A program made the translations under genes and the position numbers. Shown here one piece after another: positions 24,979-33,898 of a stretch of 64,000 bases of DNA. This stretch comes from Methylotenera_A sp040387095 (lineage in GTDB: Bacteria; Pseudomonadota; Gammaproteobacteria; Burkholderiales; Methylophilaceae): the NCBI GenBank assembly GCA_040387095.1, contig JAZKEJ010000012.1, forward strand, positions 1-64,000. The letters are read 5' to 3'. The notes under the pieces were generated by a model. That model did not search any database. It had not been told where the DNA came from and saw only the letters and a list, made by a program, of their open reading frames with translations. Position 1 is the stretch's first letter. Each line of letters begins with the position of its first letter.

Positions 24979-25758
24979 ATGCAAATTCCCGGCAACAGCA
25001 CGGATCAATCCAGCGCTTTTGAATCAAGCCCTATCGAATGGCGTGTTAATCAAGATGGTTCGCCTCAACCATATTCTAGGATTTTTCAGGACGTTTATTA
25101 TTCCAGCGATAACGGATTGCTTGAAACTGACTACGTTTTTTTGCAAGGCAACCATCTGGCATCACGCTGGCAACAACTACAAAAACCCACTTTCACCATA
25201 ATTGAAACGGGATTTGGCACAGGATTGAATTTTTTATGTGCTGCCCAGTTATGGCTTAATCATGCCCCACAAAACGCCCATTTGCATTTTATCAGCACAG
25301 AAAAATACCCACTTAAGCTGCCAGAAATCACTAAAACTTTGCAATTCTGGTCGGAATTAGACAATGTTTCAGCGGAGTTTTTGCGTACATACGAAACGTT
25401 AAGCCATGATAAGAATAACATTCGGTTGTTTGATGACCGCGTGCAATTAACCTTGTTGATGGGTGATGCGGCAGCTAGCTTAGAAAAACTAGCGCAAACA
25501 GCCGATGCATGGTTTTTAGATGGATTTTCACCTGCAAAAAACCCAGAAATGTGGCAACCAGCTTTATTTGCGCAAGTGGCCAGACTATCAAAATCTGATA
25601 CTACATTTGCTACTTTTACCAGCGCTGGCATGGTGAAACGCGGATTGCAAGCTGTCGGATTTCAAGTGAATAAGCAAGCAGGCTTCGGCAAGAAGCGAGA
25701 AATGCTGACTGGACATTTTACTGGTCATCACATTTTGGAAAATGTCGGTGGCAACTAA
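24979..25758 (+). CDS. mnmD: tRNA mnm5s2U34 methyltransferase, stand-alone MnmD/MnmC2
   Basis: This 259-aa protein corresponds to the N-terminal (methyltransferase) half of E. coli MnmC, which performs the last methylation of mnm5s2U at the wobble position. SAM motif IIETGFGTGLNFL (about residues 74-86) and DAWFLDGFSPAKNPEMW (about 175-191) are diagnostic. It overlaps the following oxidase gene by 17 bp in the +1 frame, so the MnmC halves are encoded separately but in the usual order. Confidence 0.9.
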   Translation: MQIPGNSTDQSSAFESSPIEWRVNQDGSPQPYSRIFQDVYYSSDNGLLETDYVFLQGNHLASRWQQLQKPTFTIIETGFGTGLNFLCAAQLWLNHAPQNAHLHFISTEKYPLKLPEITKTLQFWSELDNVSAEFLRTYETLSHDKNNIRLFDDRVQLTLLMGDAAASLEKLAQTADAWFLDGFSPAKNPEMWQPALFAQVARLSKSDTTFATFTSAGMVKRGLQAVGFQVNKQAGFGKKREMLTGHFTGHHILENVGGN

Positions 25759-26977
25759 GACAGCGATTATTATCGGCGGCGGCATTGCGGGCTGTAGCAC
25801 CGCTTATGCGCTGGCCAAACGCGGTATTGCCGTGACGCTGATAGAGCAACATGGTGAACTTGCAGCTGAAGCTTCGGGCAATCCAATCGCTACTTTGTAT
25901 CCCAAATTAAGCACAAAACCCAGCGCGCAAAGTTTGCTTTCGTTAAAGGGTTTTGAATTTACCTTGAATTTACTCAAACAATTATCCAATAACACTGCAT
26001 TTTTTGATGCCTGCGGACAGATTCAATTAGCAGTTGATATACGCGAGCAAGCAAGACAAGATGCTTTAATCGCTCAACAAGATAATGCACTTTTTCAAGC
26101 ATTAGATGCCAATGAAGCAAGTGAAATTGCTGGTATTCGCTTAAACAAAGGTGGCATATTTCTGCCACAAGCGGGTTGGGTAAAGCCTAAAAATTTGTGT
26201 AATGCGCTAGTTAATGCATGCAATATCAATAAAATTACCAACTCAAGTGTGTTAAGCATTGAAAAAAATAATGCGCACTGGCAGGTTAATTACGCAGATT
26301 TTTCTCAAATAAATCACTCGCAACGCCATGATTTAAAAGCAGATATATTGGTGTTATGTAATGCAAATCAAGTACAGCAGTTTAACTTTTACGCCAGCAT
26401 AAACAGTACACCGGTGCGCGGCCAGGTGAATTTTTTTGCACCAACCGCCGCAAGTCAATCCATTAAAACCATTATCTGCGGCACAAAATATCTAAGTCCA
26501 ACAGTCGATGGCTTGCATTGTATCGGCGCCACCTATGCGCCAAACGATTTAAATCCACAGTTAAGCAGCGCTGATAGCTTAGAAAATTTAGCTGCTTTAA
26601 AGCATATTTCGCCTGAAATTTTTAACAGCATCCAGCCTTACCAAGCGCAAGGCCGCGTTGCTTGGCGCAGTCACACTCAAGATTACATGCCGCTTGCGGG
26701 TCAGGTAATTGACGAAAAAGCGTTGCGCGAGAAACCGCCCCGCTATAATACTAGCCCTGCCGATTTACCATGGTTAGAAGGTTTATATGTGAATGCGGGG
26801 CATGGCTCTAAAGGCATGATTAGCGCGCCGATTTGTGGCGAATTAATTGCAGATTTAATTACGAGTAAACCTCTAAATCTTAATACTCATTTAATAAACA
26901 AGCTGAATCCTAGCCGATTTTTATTAAAAGAATTAGGCTTAAAACTATTAGCCAATTCTTTATATGGACCCAACTAG
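25742..26977 (+). CDS. mnmC: FAD-dependent cmnm5s2U34 oxidoreductase, stand-alone MnmC1
   Basis: This 411-aa flavoprotein starts with TAIIIGGGIAGCSTAYALAKRG. It matches the C-terminal (oxidase) half of MnmC, which removes the carboxymethyl group from cmnm5s2U34. Further marks are EASGNPIATLYPKLS (about residues 42-56) and NAGHGSKGMISAPICGELIA (about 358-377). Translation starts inside the end of mnmD, so the two enzymes should be produced together. Confidence 0.9.
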   Translation: MSVATKTAIIIGGGIAGCSTAYALAKRGIAVTLIEQHGELAAEASGNPIATLYPKLSTKPSAQSLLSLKGFEFTLNLLKQLSNNTAFFDACGQIQLAVDIREQARQDALIAQQDNALFQALDANEASEIAGIRLNKGGIFLPQAGWVKPKNLCNALVNACNINKITNSSVLSIEKNNAHWQVNYADFSQINHSQRHDLKADILVLCNANQVQQFNFYASINSTPVRGQVNFFAPTAASQSIKTIICGTKYLSPTVDGLHCIGATYAPNDLNPQLSSADSLENLAALKHISPEIFNSIQPYQAQGRVAWRSHTQDYMPLAGQVIDEKALREKPPRYNTSPADLPWLEGLYVNAGHGSKGMISAPICGELIADLITSKPLNLNTHLINKLNPSRFLLKELGLKLLANSLYGPN

Positions 26978-27021
26978 CCACAATTAACTGCAATGCGATT
27001 AAATTAGATTAAAATTGCAGC

Positions 27022-28908
27022 ATGCAAGTAAACCAGTCAAATCAAGCAGCTGAAGCCAAACTTAAGCATTATCAGCAAGTGCTTTTACACAATCCCAAAG
27101 ATCTAGATGCTCAAATTCACTGCGCCAATTTGTGTGTAGAAGTAAAGCGCTATGAAGCAGCAGCTGGCTATTTTCGCCGCATTATAGGCGTGCTTAAACA
27201 TAATCCTCTTGTAACTGATGCGCTATGCTTTGCTCTGCAGGAGATGGGCAATGATGCTCATACCAACGGTCGATTCATTCAAGCAGAGGCCTGCTTTCAC
27301 GAAGCGCTGCAACATCAGCCAGTTAACGCAGTTTATTGGTTTAATTTAGGCAATGCTCAGCGCGAGTTAGGTAAATTAAGTGCTGCACTCAATAGTTTTA
27401 ATCAATCCATCAAACTGAATCCAAACGATGCCGATGTGCACAATAATTTAGGGAATATCCAGCGCGAATTGGGCCAATTAGACCAGGCGATTGCCAGCTA
27501 TGAATCTGCATTGCAGTTAAATCCGGACTTGCATCACGCACTGGCGCATTTGGTGCATCAAAAACAGCATATTTGCGATTGGGAAAATATTGACCTGCAA
27601 ATCAAACAATTACGCCATTGGGTGGTGACACAACCCAAGGCGCAAATATCGCCTTTTGCTTTTTTAAGTATGCAGGGAACGACTAGTTTTGAGCAAAAAC
27701 AATGCGCCAGTAATTGGGCCAATAGCTTTTATGGCAAGTTAGTTCAGCAACTTGCGGGTTTTGATTTCACGCATTTAAAAACGCAGCCAAATACATCGCA
27801 GGCAAAACTCAAAATTGGTTATCTATCTGCAGATTTCAGGTTGCATCCATTGGCTTTTTTAATCACCGAATTAATTGAAAATAGCGACAAAGCACGATTC
27901 GAAACCATCGCTTACTCTTATGGCAAAGATGACAAAACGCCTGAACGCAGACACTTAGAAAAAGCTTTTGGTAATTTCATCGATATTAGGCACTTAAGCG
28001 ACATTGAAGCTGCAGAAAAGATTCATCAAGACGGTGTAGCGATTTTGGTGGATTTAACTGGCTTCACCCAAAATAGCCGTACAGGTATAGTGGCATTAAA
28101 GCCAGCGCCTGTTTGTATCAATTGGCTGGGTTTTGCCGGAACCATGGGTGAAATTAATGGAAAACCACTGTTTGATTATGTGATAAGCGATAAAATAATT
28201 AGTCCTAATATTGCAGAGTTGAGCGAACAGTTGCTGTACTTGCCCTGCTATCAGCCTAATAATAGCCAACGCCCTGTTGGCAAAGTCACGCAAAAAACTG
28301 ACCATAATTTACCTGAAGACAGTTTTGTCTTTTGCTGCTTTAACCAAAGTTTTAAAATCACGCCAGCCATATTTGCCATTTGGATGCGTATCTTACAACA
28401 AACACCAGACAGCGTAATTTGGCTGCTTGATTGCAACAAATGGGCGTGTGCGAATTTGCGCAAACAAGCCGCAACAGCTGGTGTGGATGAAATAAGATTA
28501 ATATTTGCACCGCGCGTTCCAATTGCAGAACATTTAGCGCGCCATGCCCATGCAGATCTATTTTTAGATACGTCGCCCTACAATGCGCATACCAGCGCCA
28601 GCGATGCCTTATGGATGGGTTTGCCGCTGTTAACCTGCACTGGTGAAACCTTTGCATCTCGGGTAGCGACCAGCCTTTTACAGCAGCTTGATTTAAATGC
28701 GTTAATCACCAAAAGCTGGCAGGAATATGAACAAAAAGCTATTTTCTTTGCGAAAAATCCAAGCTACTTAAAAGAGTTAACATTCAAAATAAGCCAAAAA
28801 ATTAAAACCGCTTCGCTGTTTAACCCAAGCAAATTTGTGAAAAATCTTGAGCAGCAATATTTAAAAATCTGGCAAACTTACTTGCAAGAAAATAAAAAAT
28901 CTGAATAA
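27022..28908 (+). CDS. TPR-containing O-linked N-acetylglucosamine transferase-like protein (SPINDLY type)
   Basis: This 628-aa protein has tetratricopeptide repeats in the N-terminal part (about residues 10-190; repeats such as AVYWFNLGNAQRELGKLSAAL and DVHNNLGNIQRELGQLDQAI). A GT41-type catalytic domain follows (about 265-620) with LKIGYLSADFRLHPLAFLI, INWLGFAGTMG and DTSPYNAHTSASDALWMGLPLLT. It should transfer a sugar to protein Ser/Thr in the cytoplasm. The donor and target proteins are unknown; the next gene, pilU, makes the pilus system a possible but unproven target. Bacterial relatives are common in this phylum. Confidence 0.88.
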   Translation: MQVNQSNQAAEAKLKHYQQVLLHNPKDLDAQIHCANLCVEVKRYEAAAGYFRRIIGVLKHNPLVTDALCFALQEMGNDAHTNGRFIQAEACFHEALQHQPVNAVYWFNLGNAQRELGKLSAALNSFNQSIKLNPNDADVHNNLGNIQRELGQLDQAIASYESALQLNPDLHHALAHLVHQKQHICDWENIDLQIKQLRHWVVTQPKAQISPFAFLSMQGTTSFEQKQCASNWANSFYGKLVQQLAGFDFTHLKTQPNTSQAKLKIGYLSADFRLHPLAFLITELIENSDKARFETIAYSYGKDDKTPERRHLEKAFGNFIDIRHLSDIEAAEKIHQDGVAILVDLTGFTQNSRTGIVALKPAPVCINWLGFAGTMGEINGKPLFDYVISDKIISPNIAELSEQLLYLPCYQPNNSQRPVGKVTQKTDHNLPEDSFVFCCFNQSFKITPAIFAIWMRILQQTPDSVIWLLDCNKWACANLRKQAATAGVDEIRLIFAPRVPIAEHLARHAHADLFLDTSPYNAHTSASDALWMGLPLLTCTGETFASRVATSLLQQLDLNALITKSWQEYEQKAIFFAKNPSYLKELTFKISQKIKTASLFNPSKFVKNLEQQYLKIWQTYLQENKKSE

Positions 28909-29000
28909 GCATTTAGTCTGACTGTAATATCCTTAGCTGTAATATCAAGGCGGCTTGTGATAAAGTTAAGCACAATTAAATTATAAAGATAATCATCACT

Positions 29001-30095
29001 ATGGCAGCCATCGACATTACCCCTGTACTCAAATTTATGGTGGACAAAGGCGGCTCCGACCTATTTTTTAGTACCAGCACCTCAATCCATATGGATATCG
29101 AAGGTGAAACGGTATCGATTAATAACCAAGTGATGATGCCGGGCATGATCAAAGAAATCGCTTACAGCATAATGAGCGCTGAGCAAATCAAGGAATTTGA
29201 AACGACGCTGGAATGTAATTTTGCGATTGGACGCAAAGAAGTTGGGCGCTTCCGCGTCAACGTGTTTCGCCAGCGCGGCGAAGTCGGCATGGTGATTCGA
29301 CATATTAAAACCGATATTCCCACGCTTGATCATTTAGGATTACCGCCGATTTTAAAAGAATTGATTATGCGTAAGCGCGGGTTAATTTTGATGGTTGGCG
29401 CGACTGGTTCAGGTAAATCGACATCACTTGCATCGATGATTGACCACAGAAACGAACAGTCAACTGGCCATATTATTACCATCGAAGACCCGATTGAGTT
29501 TGTATATTCACATAAAAAATCCATCGTAGACCAGCGCGAAGTGGGTATTGACACCTTAAGTTTTGATAACGCTTTAAAAAATGCCATGCGCCAAGCACCA
29601 GATGTGATTTTAATCGGCGAAGTGCGCGATATGGAAAGCATGAAACAAGCGCTGGCTTATGCCGAAACAGGTCACCTCTGCTTGGCAACTTTGCACGCCA
29701 ACAATGCCAATCAGGCTCTAGAGCGCGTGATTTCATTCTTCCCAACTGAGGCCAAACATGGCTTGTTGCTTGGGCTTTCGCTTAACTTAGTCGGCATTAT
29801 TTCTCAGCGCCTGGTGCCAGGCATCACGCAAAAACGTGCCGCTGCGGTGGAAGTGATGATTAATTCGCCGTATATGTCGGAATTGATTCAAAAACAGAAG
29901 TTAAGTGAAATGAAAGATATCATGGCGGATAACAACGATATTGGCATGATCACCTTCGATCAGTCACTGTTTAAATTATTCAGCAATGGCAAAATTAGCG
30001 AAGATCACGCGCTGGCCAATGCCGATTCGCGCAACGATTTGTCGCTGAAAATACGTTTTGCCGCAGAAGGTTCCAAAGGCGGTTTCGGTAACTAA
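29001..30095 (+). CDS. pilU: Type IV pilus retraction ATPase PilU
   Basis: This 364-aa secretion-superfamily hexameric ATPase has Walker A GATGSGKST (133-141), the Asp box IIEDPIEFV, Walker B VILIGEVRD (about 200-208) and the His box CLATLHANNANQAL. The N-terminus (VLKFMVDKGGSDLFFSTS) and the extra C-terminal tail match PilU rather than PilT. PilU assists PilT in pilus retraction and twitching. PilT usually lies directly upstream but is not in this window. Confidence 0.9.
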   Translation: MAAIDITPVLKFMVDKGGSDLFFSTSTSIHMDIEGETVSINNQVMMPGMIKEIAYSIMSAEQIKEFETTLECNFAIGRKEVGRFRVNVFRQRGEVGMVIRHIKTDIPTLDHLGLPPILKELIMRKRGLILMVGATGSGKSTSLASMIDHRNEQSTGHIITIEDPIEFVYSHKKSIVDQREVGIDTLSFDNALKNAMRQAPDVILIGEVRDMESMKQALAYAETGHLCLATLHANNANQALERVISFFPTEAKHGLLLGLSLNLVGIISQRLVPGITQKRAAAVEVMINSPYMSELIQKQKLSEMKDIMADNNDIGMITFDQSLFKLFSNGKISEDHALANADSRNDLSLKIRFAAEGSKGGFGN

Positions 30096-30125
30096 TTGGA
30101 AAGGTTTATTAATTAGCTAGAAAAA

Positions 30126-31052
30126 TTAAGTCGCGTTTGATTCATCATCGGCATGATTAAACGCGGCTAGCAAGCCAGCAGCAATAATCAACATGCCGCC
30201 TATCCATTCATTTAATTGCATCGCCTCGTTAGCCAAATAATAAGACGCAATTGCCGCCACGATTAATTCAAACAAAAACAATACCGATGCGCGCGACGCG
30301 GTGATTTGAGTAACGCCATATTGCACAAATAAAGTCGCTGCCATCAATAATAAAGCGATTAAACCCATGATTAACCAGTTATTCAGGCTAAAAAATTGTG
30401 GCGATGGAAAGCTGGATTCAACGGAAAATTCAGCCAAAAAAGGTATTAACAATAAAGACATTGCAGCAACGCCTACCCACACCAACATCGATTTTGCAGC
30501 CAAACTTAAATGCGTCGATTTTCGCGTGATCACATTGGTCAGCGAAAAACCGATACCGGCTGACAAAGCTAACCACTCCGCTTTATTTTGCGGAATCGGC
30601 AGATGATTGCCTGCGCTGTTAAATGGGTCTGCCAGCATAATATAAGCGCCCAGCATGGCAATCGCGATTGAAATAAATCCCGCTTTTGAAATGGTTTCCT
30701 TTAACCAAAAATGCGCCAAAATAAGCGTCCAAAGCGGTGACAGATAAAAAAGTAACATCACGCGCATCACTTCACCATCAATCACCGCCAGCACATAACT
30801 TAAGTTAGTCCAGCCCGCAATAATGCTCAGCCAAATGGCACTTTTAGGCAAACTGAATGTACTACGCCAATGCCTAACAAACAAAGCAGCGCCTAGAATA
30901 ATCGCGATGCTGTAAGTGTAAAAGCTGGAAGCGACGCCAGAAACGCCAGCATCATTCATCAGGCGATACGGATACCAGATAATGCCCCAGCACATGGCGC
31001 CGAACAACAAGCCGAATATGGCTAAATAATTTTGTTTTCGATGACTAGCCAC
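30126..31052 (-). CDS. EamA/DMT-family transporter
   Basis: This 308-aa inner-membrane protein has ten predicted helices arranged as two EamA repeats (about residues 10-140 and 160-300). It belongs to the drug/metabolite exporter superfamily; the substrate cannot be read from sequence. It is divergent from dapC with only 26 bp between the starts, so the two share a very short promoter region. Confidence 0.88.
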   Translation of the reverse strand: MASHRKQNYLAIFGLLFGAMCWGIIWYPYRLMNDAGVSGVASSFYTYSIAIILGAALFVRHWRSTFSLPKSAIWLSIIAGWTNLSYVLAVIDGEVMRVMLLFYLSPLWTLILAHFWLKETISKAGFISIAIAMLGAYIMLADPFNSAGNHLPIPQNKAEWLALSAGIGFSLTNVITRKSTHLSLAAKSMLVWVGVAAMSLLLIPFLAEFSVESSFPSPQFFSLNNWLIMGLIALLLMAATLFVQYGVTQITASRASVLFLFELIVAAIASYYLANEAMQLNEWIGGMLIIAAGLLAAFNHADDESNAT

Positions 31053-31078
31053 TGTGGTTCCTAAATTATAATGTTGCC

Positions 31079-32281
31079 ATGAAAAACTCTTTGAATCCCA
31101 GCCTTAACCTGCTGCAACCTTATCCATTTCAACGCCTGCGCGATTTATTTGCAGGAACCACGGCAAATCCAGATTACAAAGCGATTAATTTATCCATTGG
31201 CGAACCGAAACACGCCACGCCAAAGCTGATTACCGATGCTCTGGTGAATAATCTGGCTGGCTTAGCTAATTATCCCACGACTCTTGGCAGTTTGGCGCTA
31301 CGTACCGCAATCTCACAGTGGATCGCGCGCCGCTACAATTTACCTGCGCCAAATCCGGAAACCGATATTTTGCCGGTGAATGGCAGCCGCGAAGCGCTGT
31401 TTGCGTTTGCGCAAGTGGTGATTGACCGCACAAAAAATAAGCCGATTGTGATTTCGCCGAATCCTTTTTATCAGATTTATGAAGGCGCTGCTTTTTTAGC
31501 TGGCGCGGAGCCTTACTTTTTAAATACGTCGCCAGAAAATGGTCACGCAATGGATTTTTCCAGTGTGCCAGCAGATATTTTAAATCGCACGCAATTGGTC
31601 TACGTGTGCAGTCCCGGCAATCCTTCTGGCAAAGTCATGAATCTGGCGCAGTGGAAAACTTTATTTGATTTATCCGACCAATATGGTTTTGTGATTGCCG
31701 CCGATGAATGTTATGCCGAGATTTACTTTGATGAAGCCAATCCACCGTTAGGCGCACTACAAGCCGCGCATCAACTGGGCAGAGACTACAAAAACTTAGT
31801 GGTATTTAGCTCACTTTCCAAGCGCTCAAATGTGCCGGGCATGCGTTCCGGCTTTGTGGCGGGCGATGCAAGCATTATCGAAGCGTTTACGCTGTACCGC
31901 ACCTATCATGGCTGCGCGATGAATCCAGCCGTACAAGCCGCATCTGAAACTGCATGGAGCGACGACACACATGTGATTGAAAATCGCCAACTTTATGCCG
32001 AAAAATTTAAAACAGTTACGCCGATGTTAGGCAATCTTTTGCAAGTAGAAATGCCGGATGCCGCATTTTATCTGTGGGCTAAAATCCACAATCCTGCCGA
32101 GACTGATACCAGCTTTGCCTTAAAGCTTTATCGTGATTTGAATATTACCGTGTTACCCGGCAGCTTTTTAGCGCGCGAAGTGAATGGTATCAATCCGGGC
32201 AAAAACTTTATTCGCTTGGCACTAGTGGCGAGTTTAGAAGAATGTGTAGAAGCCGCTAAACGCATACAAACCCTTGAATAA
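31079..32281 (+). CDS. dapC: N-succinyldiaminopimelate aminotransferase DapC
   Basis: This 400-aa class I/II aminotransferase uses PLP. The PLP lysine is in SSLSKRSNVPGMRSG (about residues 239-253), and the aspartate of ADECYAEIYFDE contacts the cofactor ring. The opening NPSLNLLQPYPFQRLRDLF is typical of DapC of beta/gammaproteobacteria, in the lysine/diaminopimelate pathway. Other dap genes are not in the window. A weak AT-rich hairpin follows. Confidence 0.88.
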   Translation: MKNSLNPSLNLLQPYPFQRLRDLFAGTTANPDYKAINLSIGEPKHATPKLITDALVNNLAGLANYPTTLGSLALRTAISQWIARRYNLPAPNPETDILPVNGSREALFAFAQVVIDRTKNKPIVISPNPFYQIYEGAAFLAGAEPYFLNTSPENGHAMDFSSVPADILNRTQLVYVCSPGNPSGKVMNLAQWKTLFDLSDQYGFVIAADECYAEIYFDEANPPLGALQAAHQLGRDYKNLVVFSSLSKRSNVPGMRSGFVAGDASIIEAFTLYRTYHGCAMNPAVQAASETAWSDDTHVIENRQLYAEKFKTVTPMLGNLLQVEMPDAAFYLWAKIHNPAETDTSFALKLYRDLNITVLPGSFLAREVNGINPGKNFIRLALVASLEECVEAAKRIQTLE

Positions 32282-32330
32282 AGTGCCTATAGTTAACACT
32301 AAAATTTACCTAAAAAATGCGTTTAATATT

Positions 32331-32354
32331 AATGTAAAACATTCTATTTACATT
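32331..32354. terminator. AT-rich hairpin between dapC and miaA
   Basis: AATGTAAA (32331-32338) and TTTACATT (32347-32354) form a perfect 8-bp inverted repeat with an 8-nt loop, overlapping the miaA stop codon. It sits between convergent genes and may act as a weak terminator. Confidence 0.35.
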
Positions 32355-33283
32355 TTAATCAATTGAATTATATAACTTAATATTAATTGATTGCTATCGG
32401 GATTCAAGCAATCAAACTCGGTAATATTTTCCATTCCACGTAGCCAAGTAAGCTGTCTTTTAGCTAACTGGCGCGTGGCAAAAATGCCTCTGTCGCGTAG
32501 CTCATCAACATCATACTCACCGTTTAAATGCTCAAAAGCTTGACGATAACCGACACAGCGCATAGCGGTTGATTCTGCGGTTAAGCTGGGATATTTAGCC
32601 AACAACGCGTTCATTTCGTCTAAAAAACCAGTTGCCAGCATTTGTTCAAAGCGCAGCGCAATGCGCTCATGCAGTATTTTGCGGTCACTTGGCATCAGTG
32701 CGATTTTAACTATGTTATAAGGTAAAGTTTCACTTTTTTGCTTTAAAAATAAGTCAGACATACTTTCGCCTGTTATCTCGAAGACTTCTAGCGCTCTCTG
32801 AATGCGTTGTGCATCATTCGGCTGCAAACGAGCCGCAGTTTTCGCATCAACCAACGTCAACTTTTCATGCATGGCAGGCCAGCCGATGAGTGCTGCGCGC
32901 GCGTCCAGCCTTGCGCGCACGGCGGGATTCGCCTCAGGCAAACCGCTTAAACCGCTTTCTAAGGCTTTAAAATACAGCATTGTTCCGCCAACCAATAAAG
33001 GAATCTTGCCGCGCGCGGTAATCTCCGCCATCAAACGTAATGCATCATTTCTAAAGTTTGCCGCAGAATATGCGATGGTGGGCTCGATAATATTGATTAA
33101 ATGATGCGGCGCTTTTGCCAAGGTTTGCGCATCTGGCTTGGCGGTGCCGATATTCATGTCTTTAAACACCAAAGCAGAATCGACGCTGATGATTTCGACG
33201 GGTAACTTTGCGACAATTTCAAGCGCTGCTGTCGTTTTTCCGCTGGCGGTTGGTCCAAATAAAAAAATGGCAGTTGGCAACAT
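32348..33283 (-). CDS. miaA: tRNA dimethylallyltransferase MiaA
   Basis: This 311-aa enzyme adds dimethylallyl to A37 of tRNAs reading UNN codons. It has Walker A FGPTASGKTTAAL (about 9-21), SVDSALVFKDMNIGTAKPD (about 34-52), the LVGGTMLYFKAL motif (about 97-108) and QLAKRQLTWLRG near the end. It is the usual length. It is convergent with dapC. Confidence 0.95.
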   Translation of the reverse strand: MLPTAIFLFGPTASGKTTAALEIVAKLPVEIISVDSALVFKDMNIGTAKPDAQTLAKAPHHLINIIEPTIAYSAANFRNDALRLMAEITARGKIPLLVGGTMLYFKALESGLSGLPEANPAVRARLDARAALIGWPAMHEKLTLVDAKTAARLQPNDAQRIQRALEVFEITGESMSDLFLKQKSETLPYNIVKIALMPSDRKILHERIALRFEQMLATGFLDEMNALLAKYPSLTAESTAMRCVGYRQAFEHLNGEYDVDELRDRGIFATRQLAKRQLTWLRGMENITEFDCLNPDSNQLILSYIIQLIKM

Positions 33284-33427
33284 AAAGTCGGATGAAGTGT
33301 TGTAAAGGCGTTATTTTAATGTTGATTGTGCGGAATCACGCTAATTTGAGGAAATAAAATCGGTTAACCCAAATGCGATAGCGATATAATCGTTTCAATT
33401 ATCAACACTAAACACAGGTAACGTATC

Positions 33428-33802
33428 ATGAATTTAGAAAAAGTCGTTTTTGGATTTTTTATCGTTTTAGCCATGACCTTGAACTTTGGTTTCTTTTTAG
33501 GCGAAATTGACAATCCTTCGCATCATCATGTGTACGAATTATATGCGGCGATTATTGTGAGTTTGATTGCAACTGTATTGAAATTTGGCGACCGCACGCA
33601 CGTTGGTGCTTTTTTGCTTTCCACCAGTTTAGCCGCCGATTTGCAATTGATTACTGCGGCAATTCTGTGGGCAGCGCTGGATGGCAAAATGGATGCGCAA
33701 AGTTTAACGGTTTATATTGTGTCATTATCGGGCGGCGCATTAATGGCAAATTTTGTATCTGTTATCTTGTTAATCTCAGAAACCATCAGTCAACGCCGTT
33801 AA
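33428..33802 (+). CDS. DUF6394-like small membrane protein next to a potassium channel
   Basis: This 124-aa protein has four hydrophobic helices (about residues 5-26, 37-54, 60-82 and 92-115) and the sequence GEIDNPSHHHVYELYAAIIVS. I recall this as the DUF6394 family. AGGTAA precedes the start. The RCK potassium channel gene starts 96 bp downstream, so it may be an accessory subunit of the channel; that is inference from linkage only. Confidence 0.7.
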   Translation: MNLEKVVFGFFIVLAMTLNFGFFLGEIDNPSHHHVYELYAAIIVSLIATVLKFGDRTHVGAFLLSTSLAADLQLITAAILWAALDGKMDAQSLTVYIVSLSGGALMANFVSVILLISETISQRR

Positions 33803-33898
33803 TACGACTTTTAAATACATAGTTAATATGTCTTTTTACTCAAAAAATCGTTTTAATATCAACACGCAATTAGTGTTTAATTTCAGCTAAAAGCCTGC

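Noticed and set aside
28922..28946. Repeated CTGTAATATC upstream of pilU (15-bp period)
   Set aside because: Only two short copies, in AT-rich DNA, with no link to a known regulator.
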